Assembly: GCA_030681645.1 (NCBI GenBank)
Contig: JAUXRX010000040.1
Coordinates: forward strand, 1 to 38,615
DNA: 38,615 bases
Source of the DNA: Archangium sp.
GTDB lineage: Bacteria > Myxococcota > Myxococcia > Myxococcales > Myxococcaceae
Direction: 5' to 3'
In this document: positions 7,422-14,989 of the stretch, one piece after another
Numbering within the stretch: the stretch's first letter is position 1
Layout of the letters: each line of letters starts with the position of its first letter
The notes under the pieces: generated by a model
What the model saw: the letters and a program-made list of their open reading frames with translations, nothing else
Databases searched by the model: none
What the model was told of the DNA's origin: nothing
Translations under genes and position numbers: made by a program

Positions 7422-9050
7422 TCAGACCAGCTCGCTCTCGGGCATCAGTTGCTGTGGGCGCTGCTTCGCCTCGGGCTCGTCGACCATGGTGGCCTCGGTG
7501 AGCAGCAGCAGGCTCGCCGACGAGACGGCGTGCTCCAGCGCCAGGCGCAGCACCTTCACCGGGTCGATGATGCCCATCTCGAGCAGGTCACCCCAGTGGC
7601 CGTTCGACGCGTCGACGCCGTACGAGCCGGTGCCGTTCTTCATCTTCTCCACCACCACCCCGGGGTCCATGCCGGAGTTCTCACCGATGGTGCGGGTGAT
7701 CACCTCGAGCGCGTGGCGCACGATGCGGGCGCCGGTCTTCTCGTCGCCCTCGAGGGTGCGCTCGAGCTCGAGCACCGGCTCCACCGCGCGCAGCAGCGCC
7801 AGGCCCCCGCCGGGCACGATGCCCTCGGCCATCGCGGCCCGGGTCGCGTTCACCGCGTCGTCGAAGGCGTCCTTGCGGCTCTTGAGCTCGGCCTCGCTCG
7901 ACGCGCCCACCCGCACCACCGCCACGCCACCTGAGAGCCGGGCGATGCGCTCGCGCAGCTTCTCCTTGTCGTAGTCGCTGGTGGACTTCGTGTGCTCCTT
8001 GCGCAGCGCCTCGACGCGCCCGGCGATCGCCTTCTTGTCGCCTTCGCCGCCGACCAGGGTGGTGTGGTCCTTCGTCACCACCACGCGCTTCACCTTGCCC
8101 AGCTGCTCGAGCTGCGCGGCCTCGAGGGTGTTGCCCAGCTCTTCCGAGATGAGCTGCCCGCCGGTGAGCACCGCGAGGTCCTCGAGCATCGCCCTGCGGC
8201 GGTCTCCGAAGCCGGGCGACTTCACCGCCACGCAGTGGAGCGCGCCGCGCATCTTGTTCACCACCAGGGTGGCCAGCGCCTCGGCCTCGACGTCTTCCGC
8301 GATGATCAGCAGCGACGCGTTCTTCTGCACCACCGACTCGAGCAGCGGCAACAGCGGCTTCATGTTCGAGATCTTCTTGTCGTAGAGCAGCACCACGGCG
8401 TCGGTGAGCACGCACTCCATCTTCTCGGGGTCGGTCACGAAGTAGGCCGAGAGGAAGCCGTTCTCGAACTGCATGCCCTCGACGACCTCGAGCTCGGTGC
8501 GGGTGCCCTTGGCTTCCTCGACGGTGATCACGCCCTCGCTGCCCACCCGCTCGATGGCGTCGGCCACGAGCTCGCCGACGGCGACGTTGCCGTGCGCCGA
8601 GATGGTGGCGACCTGCTGCTTTTCCTTCTTCGACTTCACCGGGCGGGCGGTCTGCTTGAAGGACTCGATGGCCACCGCGGCGGCGCGCTCGATGCCGCGC
8701 TTCACCTCGACCCCGCTGGCCCCGGCCACGATGTTGCGGATGCCGTCGGCGAAGATGGCGTGGGCCAGGAGCGTGGCCGTGGTGGTGCCGTCGCCCACCT
8801 CGTTCTGCGTGAGCTCGGCCGGTTCACGCAGCATCTGCGCGCCCATGTTCTCCTCGGGGTCCTTCAGCTCGACCTCCTTGGCGATGGTGACGCCGTCGTC
8901 GCAGACCAGGGGGCGCCCCCACTTCCGCTGAATGAGGACCGAACGGGACCGGGGCCCCAGGGTGACTCGCACGGCGTCAGCCAGTTGCTGGGCACCGCGG
9001 AGGAGGCGCTCGCGTGCCTCCGTTCTGAAGTGCAGTTGTTTGGCGGTCAT
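7422..9050 (-). CDS. groEL: Divergent GroEL/Hsp60 chaperonin (orphan paralogue)
   Basis: A 542-aa type I chaperonin. ATP-site elements are kept: TLGP, CDDGVTIAKEV, VGDGTTTATLLAHAI (catalytic-loop Asp) and the intermediate-domain DDAVNATRAAMAEG with its Asp; PGFGDRRRAMLEDLAVLTGG and SDYDKEKLRERIARLSGGVAVVRVG are also standard. Departures from ordinary GroEL include SRSVLIQRKWGRPLVC in place of GRNVxLxxxxGxPxIT, EPAELTQNEVGDG where ExAxKTxDxAGDG is usual, KNASLLIIAEDVEAE and a C-terminus ending QLMPESELV with no GGM tail. No groES is upstream or downstream. The start at 9050 (MTAKQLHF) aligns with the MAAKxIxF of the family; a GTG at 9080 would only add ten odd residues. These features suggest a specialised second chaperonin rather than the housekeeping one. 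A sigma-54-like site overlaps its upstream region. Confidence 0.95.
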   Translation of the reverse strand: MTAKQLHFRTEARERLLRGAQQLADAVRVTLGPRSRSVLIQRKWGRPLVCDDGVTIAKEVELKDPEENMGAQMLREPAELTQNEVGDGTTTATLLAHAIFADGIRNIVAGASGVEVKRGIERAAAVAIESFKQTARPVKSKKEKQQVATISAHGNVAVGELVADAIERVGSEGVITVEEAKGTRTELEVVEGMQFENGFLSAYFVTDPEKMECVLTDAVVLLYDKKISNMKPLLPLLESVVQKNASLLIIAEDVEAEALATLVVNKMRGALHCVAVKSPGFGDRRRAMLEDLAVLTGGQLISEELGNTLEAAQLEQLGKVKRVVVTKDHTTLVGGEGDKKAIAGRVEALRKEHTKSTSDYDKEKLRERIARLSGGVAVVRVGASSEAELKSRKDAFDDAVNATRAAMAEGIVPGGGLALLRAVEPVLELERTLEGDEKTGARIVRHALEVITRTIGENSGMDPGVVVEKMKNGTGSYGVDASNGHWGDLLEMGIIDPVKVLRLALEHAVSSASLLLLTEATMVDEPEAKQRPQQLMPESELV

Positions 9051-9064
9051 GTCCCACGGGGGAA

Positions 9065-9079
9065 GCGAAGGCCGTGCCA
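9065..9079 (-). promoter_or_regulatory. Weak sigma-54-like -24/-12 candidate before groEL
   Basis: On the minus strand TGGCACGGCCTTCGC matches the TGGCACG-N4-TTGC consensus with one mismatch and correct GG/GC spacing. The predicted transcript would begin only about three bases before the ATG at 9050, which argues against it unless translation is nearly leaderless. Chance occurrence in a GC-rich genome is quite possible. Confidence 0.25.
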
Positions 9080-9114
9080 CGGGCGGCGAAATCTCTGCGC
9101 GCCCTTCAGGCCGT

Positions 9115-11382
9115 TCACGGGACCACGAGCGAACCCACCAGCACGCGGTTCTCCGCGCTCGTCACGCCGTTCGGCTCGGTCACCGCGATGCGCTCGCCCG
9201 AGCCGCGCATCTCCCACAGGCCGATCCACACGTTCCAGGTCTGGCCGCGCTTCGAGCCAGGCACGTCGATCAACATGATGTCGCGCCCCACGCGCCCGAG
9301 CGGGACCTGCTCGAGGTACAGCGCGTCGGAGAGCTGCAGGTGATCAGCCGTGATGCGCTTGAGGGTGCCCGGCTCGATGTGCACGAAGATCCCCAGGTGT
9401 GGATTCACCGAGCTGCCGCGTGACCAGTCGAGCTCGAGGCGCACCCGGCCGTCTTCCGCGCGGTGCTCCAGCATCACCGCCTCGAGCTTCACGTCCGCGC
9501 CGAAGCGCACGTTGAGCGGCCGCGCGTTCGGAGGCGCGGCCTCGACGATGAGCGTCTCACCCTCGGGGCCCACCGGCGTGCTCGAGGGGAACGGCGCCTC
9601 GCGCCACAGGGAGGCGATGATCAGCCCGACGGCGAGCGGCAGCACTGCGCTCGCGAGCCGGCCCCTCGACTCCGCGCGGGGTGAACGGGGGGCGGCTCCA
9701 ACGCGGGGACGCAGGGACGCGAGCAAGAGCGCCAACGCGAGCGCCGAGACGAGCAGGCCGCCCACCGCGGACACCGGGAGGAACCGGAGCGAGACGTCAT
9801 GGGTCCCTGCGGGCAGCTCCACCGCGAGCAACCCGTCCTCGCTCACCACCTCACCCACGCTGCTCTTCCACCCCCGGTGGTGGTTCTGGTTGATCACCAG
9901 CCGCGTGGGCCGCGACAGCTCGACGTGGAACTGCAGCCGCTGCGGCGACCAGCCCCGCTCCTCCAGCACGCCGGCGTCCGGCGCGAGCAGCCACGATTCC
10001 TGCTGAAGCTCGGCGCGCAGCTTCGGCGACTGCGGCACGCCGTACGCTTCCCAGCACGCGAGCGAACCGCGGGACGCCGGGCCGAAAGAGGCCGCGGCCC
10101 AGCGATTTCCGCGCGCCTGGTGAAACGGCCGCACCTCTTCCCTCGGCGGCGCGGTGAGCGTGCGCTTCGAGGCGGCGAGGCCGAAGTCGTTCACCAGCCA
10201 CGGCACCGCCAGCACGATGCCGGCGCTCGAGAGCAGCCACAGCGGCTTGCGCAGCGCCACCGGCCGGCGCAGCCGCAGCCGCGCCGCCGCGTCGGTCAAG
10301 GCGAACGCCGCGCCCACCGTCATGGTGAGCACCGCCAGCACCAGGAAGCGCTCCGAGTTGCGCAGCAGCGAGAACACCGGGAGCTCCCGCAGCAGCCCGA
10401 AGAGCGACGGCGCGACGCCCGTGCCCGCGGCGAGCCACAACCACAGCAACAGCGCCACCGCGAGCCAGCGCGCCCGGCGGCGGAGCAACGCCAGCGCGGC
10501 CACCACTGCGCCCGGAATGGTGACGAGGTACCAGGTCTCGGCGGTGAACGGAGGCCAGGTGCCGAAGAGCAACCCGCCCAGCGCCTGCACCCCGAGCGCA
10601 GATTGCCCCGAGATGACGCGCGGCCCGCGCTGCAGTTCCTCCCACACCGGCCACAGCCGGAAGGCCGAGAGCCCCACGGCGAAGAGCACCGCGGCCGCCA
10701 GGCTCGGCACGTCGACCCGGCGACGCCGCAGCACGAGCACCAGCAGCTCGAGCGCGCAGGCGACCAACGAGATGGGCGCGACGTAGGTGCCGCCAAAGCC
10801 GACGATGAAGGCGGTCGAGAGCGCGACCAGCACCGCGCCCCGGGGCTCACCCCGCGCCGCCTGGCGCACGCCCACCAGCACCCAGGGCACCAGCGCGAAG
10901 CCCAGGAAGCCGACCCAGCCCAGGAAGGGCGCGCACGCGAAGAGGCCCATGAGCCCGAACAGCGGGGCCGCGAGCGTGGCGCCGAACTGCCGGGCGCCGT
11001 GGTCCCGCGCGAGGCGATGCGCACCGAACAACGCGAGCGCGAGCATCACGAACAGCGTCACCGGCTCGGCCCGGGTGGTGCCCAAGAGCAGCGTGAGCAG
11101 GAACGGGGGCGAGGCGAACCGCGCCTGCGGCGTGCCCAGCGCCGGCATGCCCCCGCAGAAGTCCGGATTCCAGAGAGGGAGCTGGCCGAACTCCAGCACG
11201 CTGCGCCGCGCCGCGTCTTCGTAGAGCCAGAGCACCTGCGCGTCGCGGAACTCGTTGAACGCGCCGGCCGTCGACAGGTACGGCCACGCCGCCGCGGCGG
11301 CCAGCACGAGGAAGAAGAGCGCCCGCTTCCAGGGATCGTGCGTGAGGCGCTCGAGCTTGCGGGACCACGTGGCGAGCGTCAT
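9115..11382 (-). CDS. YfhO-like polytopic membrane protein
   Basis: A 755-aa integral membrane protein. The N-terminal 430 residues contain about ten to twelve hydrophobic segments, with FNEFRDAQVLWLYEDAARRS and LPLWNPDFCGGMPALG in the first periplasmic loop, a layout shared by YfhO and other GT-C-type glycosyltransferase-like proteins (aromatic/acidic loop after TM1). A soluble region around 440-560 ends in the HRGWKSSVGEV ... LPAGTHDVSLRF segment typical of YfhO C-terminal parts, followed by another TM and a C-terminal beta-rich domain (residues 600-755). A family 1 palindromic repeat is translated at about residues 565-573 in the linker after TM-rich sequence. The start at 11382 shares one base with the stop of the upstream gene (TGATG). 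YfhO proteins are implicated in glycosylation of cell-wall polymers; substrate here is unknown. Confidence 0.75.
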   Translation of the reverse strand: MTLATWSRKLERLTHDPWKRALFFLVLAAAAAWPYLSTAGAFNEFRDAQVLWLYEDAARRSVLEFGQLPLWNPDFCGGMPALGTPQARFASPPFLLTLLLGTTRAEPVTLFVMLALALFGAHRLARDHGARQFGATLAAPLFGLMGLFACAPFLGWVGFLGFALVPWVLVGVRQAARGEPRGAVLVALSTAFIVGFGGTYVAPISLVACALELLVLVLRRRRVDVPSLAAAVLFAVGLSAFRLWPVWEELQRGPRVISGQSALGVQALGGLLFGTWPPFTAETWYLVTIPGAVVAALALLRRRARWLAVALLLWLWLAAGTGVAPSLFGLLRELPVFSLLRNSERFLVLAVLTMTVGAAFALTDAAARLRLRRPVALRKPLWLLSSAGIVLAVPWLVNDFGLAASKRTLTAPPREEVRPFHQARGNRWAAASFGPASRGSLACWEAYGVPQSPKLRAELQQESWLLAPDAGVLEERGWSPQRLQFHVELSRPTRLVINQNHHRGWKSSVGEVVSEDGLLAVELPAGTHDVSLRFLPVSAVGGLLVSALALALLLASLRPRVGAAPRSPRAESRGRLASAVLPLAVGLIIASLWREAPFPSSTPVGPEGETLIVEAAPPNARPLNVRFGADVKLEAVMLEHRAEDGRVRLELDWSRGSSVNPHLGIFVHIEPGTLKRITADHLQLSDALYLEQVPLGRVGRDIMLIDVPGSKRGQTWNVWIGLWEMRGSGERIAVTEPNGVTSAENRVLVGSLVVP
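9662..9688. repeat. Palindromic repeat family 1, copy d
   Basis: CCCCTCGACTCCGCGCGGGG followed by TGAACGG, one substitution away from copy c at 3095. It is in frame inside the YfhO-like gene but translated in a different frame from copies a-c, giving SPRAESRGR. Confidence 0.82.
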
Positions 11383-11753
11383 CAGTCGGCCGCTCGCGGC
11401 CTGAGCGGCACGGTGGAGACGTCGAGCGGCTTGCCATCGGGCCCGGGCCACCCCGAGCGCAGGCCCAGGTCCACCACCAGGAAGAGGTCCTGCACCGAGA
11501 GGCCCTTCTGCCCCGCCAGGCCCCAGATGCGATCGCGCTCGAAGGCGCCGAACGCGTCCTGCTGAGACCAGCGGTGGTGCGCCCAGTCGTCACGCGCGCG
11601 TTCCCGGGCGCCGGGCTCCTCTCGCACCACCTCGTCGAAGAGCGCCCGCTGCATCGCCTCCGGTGGGGGCGCCGGCGGCACGGGCCCGCGGCGAAAGGCG
11701 GCCACGCCGAGCACTGCGAGCACGATCGCGGCGACACCGAGGCGGGTCTGCAT
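11382..11753 (-). CDS. Small membrane-anchored hypothetical protein
   Basis: A 123-aa protein with an N-terminal hydrophobic helix (LGVAAIVLAVLGVAAF) followed by a proline-rich spacer (PVPPAPPPEA) and a soluble, mostly helical domain rich in Arg/Asp (DDWAHHRWSQQDAFGAFERDR cut into helices). It probably sits in the inner membrane with the domain outside the cytoplasm. I do not recognise a family. Its stop codon overlaps the ATG of the YfhO-like gene by one base, so the two are translationally coupled and likely work together. It is divergent from the gene at 11848; the 94-bp gap holds a hairpin-forming repeat. Confidence 0.7.
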   Translation of the reverse strand: MQTRLGVAAIVLAVLGVAAFRRGPVPPAPPPEAMQRALFDEVVREEPGARERARDDWAHHRWSQQDAFGAFERDRIWGLAGQKGLSVQDLFLVVDLGLRSGWPGPDGKPLDVSTVPLRPRAAD

Positions 11754-11767
11754 CGGGCCGGAGTTGA

Positions 11768-11801
11768 CCGTTCGTCTGGAGCGAAGTCGAGCGGCGAACG
11801 G
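11768..11801. repeat. Hairpin related to palindromic repeat family 1
   Basis: CCGTTCG at 11768-11774 pairs with CGAACGG at 11795-11801; the interior GAGCGAAGTCGAG resembles the GAGCGGAGTCGAG core of the other copies. It sits in the divergent intergenic gap between 11753 and 11848, the only copy not inside a coding sequence. Confidence 0.6.
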
Positions 11802-11847
11802 GGTAGCTTCCGCGCCCGAAGTGCCCCCTCACCTCACTGGAGACCCG

Positions 11848-12393
11848 ATGAAGCCCTCGAACACCCTCGTCGCCCTCTGTGCCCTCTGCCTCAGCACCGC
11901 CGCCCTCGCCGAAGACAAGAAGGCAGAGGCCCAGGCGAAGGTCGACGCCGCGATGGCGCAGAGCTGTGAGCTGACGAAGAAGAACGTTCTCGGGAAGAAG
12001 GACGTCTGCGCCGAGGAGGCCGCGACCCTCGAGGCCACCGACTGCAACGACAAGGAAGCGCGCAAGAAGGCCGACTTCCTCAAGCTCAACGGCACCTGCC
12101 TCGAGAAGCAGCGAGCGGCCATCAAGGGGGGCGCCGCGAAGAAAGAAGACGACCAGGCCGCCGCCGCCGAGAAGAAGAAGGGCACGCACTGCAAGGCGCT
12201 CGACGAGACGGGCGCGGTGCAGCTCGAGCACGACTCCGAGGGCCTCTCCATCAAGTGCCAGACCGAGCTGCGCGAGAAGGTGAAGGCCGAGAAGTGCGCG
12301 CCCGGAAAGAAGCTCGAGTGGAAGTTCGTCGGCGAGTCGATGGGCAAGGAGATGAAGCCCACCTCGCTCACCATCACCTGCCCGAAGAAGTAG
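11848..12393 (+). CDS. Secreted cysteine-rich hypothetical protein
   Basis: A 181-aa exported protein: signal peptide MKPSNTLVALCALCLSTAALA, then a lysine/alanine/glutamate-rich helical region and eight cysteines in the mature part (motifs SCELTK, DVCAEE, DCNDK, TCLEK, HCKAL, KCQTEL, KCAPG, TCPKK), enough for four disulfides. Charged stretches such as KKEDDQAAAAEKKKG suggest a flexible linker near residue 105. No family is recognised. The start is supported by GGAG five bases before the ATG. The gene ends back to back with the convergent DUF4124 gene (stop codons adjacent, TAGCTA), leaving no room for a separate terminator. Confidence 0.75.
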   Translation: MKPSNTLVALCALCLSTAALAEDKKAEAQAKVDAAMAQSCELTKKNVLGKKDVCAEEAATLEATDCNDKEARKKADFLKLNGTCLEKQRAAIKGGAAKKEDDQAAAAEKKKGTHCKALDETGAVQLEHDSEGLSIKCQTELREKVKAEKCAPGKKLEWKFVGESMGKEMKPTSLTITCPKK

Positions 12394-12990
12394 CTACCAG
12401 CCGCGGCGCCACTCCCGCGGGACCGCTTCCATCGACGCGCGCCGGTCGAGCTGCTCGAGATCCACCTCGGCGGCGCTCAGCTCGACCTGCTGCTGGGCGA
12501 TCTGCACGCGGAGCTGATCATGCAGCGGGTTGACCTGGCAGCGCGCCTGGCGCCGGTTCGTGCCGGTGCCAGGCGTGCCGACGCCCGGGGCGGGAACGAC
12601 GGTCACGCCGGTGCCGGTCACGACGGTCACCGGCTGCTGCTGAATGCACTCGGTGCGCGGAGGCACGCTGGCCTGGAGCGCTGCGATGCCCTGCTTGAGG
12701 GTGTCGATGCGCCGGTGCGCGTTGATGAACCGATCGCGCCACTCGTACTCGGTCAGCCGTGGGTTGGCAGCGGCGGGCGCGGCTGCGACGGCGACGGTGG
12801 CTGGCTTGGGCGCCACCAGCCCAGAGGACGCAGGGCGCGCGTCGATCACCCTGCCCTCGACCTTCTTCTGCTGCTTCGGCACCTGGCTGGCGTCGTCGGT
12901 GTAGTGGATGCCTTCGTCGTCTTCCCACGTGTAGACGGTCTGCGCGAAGGCGGGGACGGCGATCACGGCGAGGAGGGTGAGCGAGCGCAC
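12394..12990 (-). CDS. DUF4124 domain-containing secreted protein
   Basis: A 198-aa exported protein. After a short signal peptide (LTLLAVIAVPAFA) comes QTVYTWEDDEGIHYTDDASQVP, the DUF4124 signature (VYxWxDxxGxxxYTDxPP) found in periplasmic proteins of Gram-negative bacteria; function is unknown. Residues 50-85 are a low-complexity Pro/Ala spacer, and the C-terminal half is helical with Q- and E-rich coiled-coil character (QLRVQIAQQQVELSAAEVDL) plus two isolated cysteines that may form a disulfide (TECIQQ, ARCQVN). The start is a GTG with AGG seven bases upstream. The coiled-coil tail suggests oligomerisation. It is the last of three minus-strand genes beginning at 13889 but separated from the previous one by 39 bp. 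Confidence 0.85.
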   Translation of the reverse strand: MRSLTLLAVIAVPAFAQTVYTWEDDEGIHYTDDASQVPKQQKKVEGRVIDARPASSGLVAPKPATVAVAAAPAAANPRLTEYEWRDRFINAHRRIDTLKQGIAALQASVPPRTECIQQQPVTVVTGTGVTVVPAPGVGTPGTGTNRRQARCQVNPLHDQLRVQIAQQQVELSAAEVDLEQLDRRASMEAVPREWRRGW

Positions 12991-13029
12991 GGTGCGCCTG
13001 ACGAAGCCGCGCTGGAGATATTCAGGTGC

Positions 13030-13200
13030 TCAGCGCTTGAAGCCGGGTGGCAGCAGCTCGCAGGGCAGCTCACCGTTCGGTGCGCGGGTGAGCTCGGAGG
13101 GGCGATCGAGGCAGTGCTCACCAGCGCCGCCATCGGGCACCGGCACGGGCGGAGGGCAGGCCGTGAGGAGCACGCCCCCGAGGAGCAGCCACCTGAACAT
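13030..13200 (-). CDS. Very small lipoprotein
   Basis: A 56-aa predicted lipoprotein. MFRWLLLGGVLLTAC is a complete lipoprotein signal with lipobox LLTAC, leaving about 42 residues with a proline-rich spacer (PPPVPVPDGGAG) and two more cysteines (EHCLDR, PCELLPP), probably a single disulfide loop. The start codon shares one base with the stop of the DUF1775 gene (TGATG), which is strong evidence that this short frame is genuinely translated. A role as a small partner or anchor for that copper-type protein is an inference from coupling only. Confidence 0.75.
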   Translation of the reverse strand: MFRWLLLGGVLLTACPPPVPVPDGGAGEHCLDRPSELTRAPNGELPCELLPPGFKR

Positions 13201-13889
13201 CAGTACTTCACCCAGATCTCGTCGCCTGCCTGCAGCGCGCCCAGGCTGGTGACGCCCGAGGTGCCGGCGATCAACTCGGTGACGCTCGCGTTCGGGCTGA
13301 AGGCCGAACTGCCCTTCCACACGATCTGCGCGTCGCTGAAGAAGAGCGGGAGGTTGTCCACCGCGACGGGCACCGTCACCTTGTTCCAGCCCGGCTTGTG
13401 CGCGGGAACGATGACCACGGCCGGGGCCGGCTCTGGCTCACCGGCGTCAGGCGGAAGACCGGACGTGTTGGTCCACAGCGTGGTGAGCGTGCCGCCGTCG
13501 CTCGCGAAGCAGGTCTGCTCGGTGGGGAAGTACAGCACCCGGAACGGCGTGTTCGGCAGCTTCAGGCGCACGGTGAGCTTGTAGTAGTTGGTGTCGACGG
13601 GCAGCAGATCCGCCGGGGCCCGCTCCCAGGTCACCGAGGTGGGCACGCCCGTGGCGTCAGTGCCGAGCGTCGACTTCCCGAAGTCGCTGGGCATCGCGCG
13701 CACCGAGGTCACGCCGGCGGGGATGGTGGTCCGCACCTTCGCGGTGTCGCTGCCCTCGCAGCCATGGCCGACCCCGAAGGTGAGCTCCTGGGTGGTGTTG
13801 GCGATACCCGGGCCGGAGGACACCGAGACGTGCGCGAGCGCGAGTGCGGGGAGCACCAACGCCAGCAGAACGAGAAGTGAGCGTCGCAT
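13200..13889 (-). CDS. YcnI-like DUF1775 protein (probable copper-binding, exported)
   Basis: A 229-aa secreted protein. The signal peptide (LLVLLALVLPALALA) ends so that His20 becomes the mature N-terminus: HVSVSSGPG ... ELTFGVGHGCEGSDTAKVRT. This matches the YcnI/DUF1775 pattern (HVxVxPxxxxAxxxxxLTFRVPHGCxGSxTxxV), in which the N-terminal histidine coordinates Cu(II) in characterised members. AGGAG lies seven bases before the ATG. The second half includes VDTNYYKLTVRLKLPN, a DAGEPEPAP spacer and a beta-rich end (IWVKY). Members are often next to copper resistance genes such as copC/copD; here the only partner is the tiny coupled lipoprotein. A periplasmic copper chaperone or sensor role is likely but unproven. 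Confidence 0.87.
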   Translation of the reverse strand: MRRSLLVLLALVLPALALAHVSVSSGPGIANTTQELTFGVGHGCEGSDTAKVRTTIPAGVTSVRAMPSDFGKSTLGTDATGVPTSVTWERAPADLLPVDTNYYKLTVRLKLPNTPFRVLYFPTEQTCFASDGGTLTTLWTNTSGLPPDAGEPEPAPAVVIVPAHKPGWNKVTVPVAVDNLPLFFSDAQIVWKGSSAFSPNASVTELIAGTSGVTSLGALQAGDEIWVKY

Positions 13890-13993
13890 GGGCCGCTCCT
13901 ATCACCCGCCCCTCGCGCTCAGCCACGCCGTTGCTGCGACACCTCGCCGCACCCGGCCCCGGGGACTCTTGACCCGGGCGTTCCGAGGGTGCC

Positions 13994-14362
13994 ATGGCTC
14001 GACGTGTGCCCCTGAAGCGGTTGCTCGGCCTGTGTTCGCTGCTCACGCTCGGGTGCCCGGCGCCTCCCACGCCCGATGCAGGGCCGACCTGCGAGGTGGT
14101 GTTGCCCGAAGTCTGTGGCAACCCCGCGCTGCGCTTCGCCGACGTGCAGCCGCTCTTCCAGACGCACTGCGTGAACTGCCACTACGGCCAGCTCGGTGGG
14201 CCGTGGCCGCTCACCTCGTACATGGACATCACCGACTGGGCCGACGTGGTGCGCGACGACATCGCCTTCTGCTCGATGCCACCCGCCGATGCGGGCACCG
14301 GCATGACGCTGGCCGAGAAAGCCCTGATTCTCGACTGGCTGCGCTGCGGCTTTCCGCAATAG
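13994..14362 (+). CDS. Lipoprotein with a single c-type haem motif
   Basis: A 122-aa predicted lipoprotein (LLGLCSLLTLGC with lipobox LTLGC) carrying one haem-c site: HCVNCH, with FADVQPLFQTHC before it and CSMPPADAG some 40 residues later, where the Met is the probable second axial ligand. The end, LAEKALILDWLRCGFP, is the final helix of the short cytochrome c domains that often appear in myxobacterial and planctomycete lipoproteins. The neighbouring cysteine pair (IAFCS, LRCGF) could form an extra disulfide. GAGGG precedes the ATG by five bases. It is the first of a four-gene operon, 9 bp ahead of the next start, so it may supply electrons to, or sense redox for, the membrane complex encoded downstream; that is speculation. 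Confidence 0.8.
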   Translation: MARRVPLKRLLGLCSLLTLGCPAPPTPDAGPTCEVVLPEVCGNPALRFADVQPLFQTHCVNCHYGQLGGPWPLTSYMDITDWADVVRDDIAFCSMPPADAGTGMTLAEKALILDWLRCGFPQ

Positions 14363-14371
14363 ACAGCGGGC

Positions 14372-14989
14372 GTGTATCCAAACCGCTACCGCCTGGGTGA
14401 GCTGACCGCGCACGTGCTCGGGTTGCTCGAGCGCCGCCGCGAGGGCTTCGCCGAGTGGAACGAAGAGGCGGAAGCGAAGCTCACCGAGGCCGCCACCGAG
14501 GCGCTCCACGAGGCGGGCCGCCAGTTCGCCGAGGTCGCCGACGACAAGCCGTACTGGGCGCGCATCGAGCAGACCGTGCTGACCGCCGTGCTCCCCCGCT
14601 ACTTCCAGGCGGCGAAGGCCGAGCACGAGCTGGAGAAGAACAAGTTCAACCTCTGGCGCGGCGGCGACTTCATCTCGCGCGTGGCCTACGGCGGCGCCGG
14701 GCTGGTCACTGCGCTGATCGTGTGGCGCACCGCCATTCCCGACTTCCTCGAGCCGCTGCCGCTCGCCTTCTTCATCGGCGGCCCGCTGCTGCCTGACCTG
14801 CAGATCTGGTTCGCCAAGCGCCGCTACCGCGCGAAGGTACGCGCGGTGATCGAGTCGATGCACGAAGAAGACTCGGCGCGCGAGCAGTACCGGCCGTTGA
14901 TGGAAGGCATGCCGTCGCCCGTCGACGAGCAGGTCGCAGGACCGCAGACGACGTCCACACCCACGAAGACCTCAGAGGGATCCCGATGA
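14372..14989 (+). CDS. Membrane protein associated with SPFH genes
   Basis: A 205-aa protein starting with GTG. Residues 1-95 are a charged, helical soluble region (EEAEAKLTEAATEALHEAGR), followed by two hydrophobic segments, VAYGGAGLVTALIVWRTAIP near residue 107 and PLPLAFFIGGPLLPDLQIW near residue 130, and a cytoplasmic C-terminal tail ending in Ser/Thr-rich sequence. I recognise no family. Its stop overlaps the ATG of the first SPFH gene by 4 bp, so it is translationally coupled to it and is a strong candidate for a stoichiometric partner of the SPFH assembly. Confidence 0.75.
   Translation: MYPNRYRLGELTAHVLGLLERRREGFAEWNEEAEAKLTEAATEALHEAGRQFAEVADDKPYWARIEQTVLTAVLPRYFQAAKAEHELEKNKFNLWRGGDFISRVAYGGAGLVTALIVWRTAIPDFLEPLPLAFFIGGPLLPDLQIWFAKRRYRAKVRAVIESMHEEDSAREQYRPLMEGMPSPVDEQVAGPQTTSTPTKTSEGSR

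Noticed and set aside
7992..9278. Plus-strand frame opposite groEL
   Set aside because: Leu/His/Arg-rich antisense artefact of a conserved gene.
9799..11565. Plus-strand Arg/Gln/Glu-rich frame opposite the YfhO-like gene
   Set aside because: Composition of an antisense shadow; TM segments on the minus strand are convincing.
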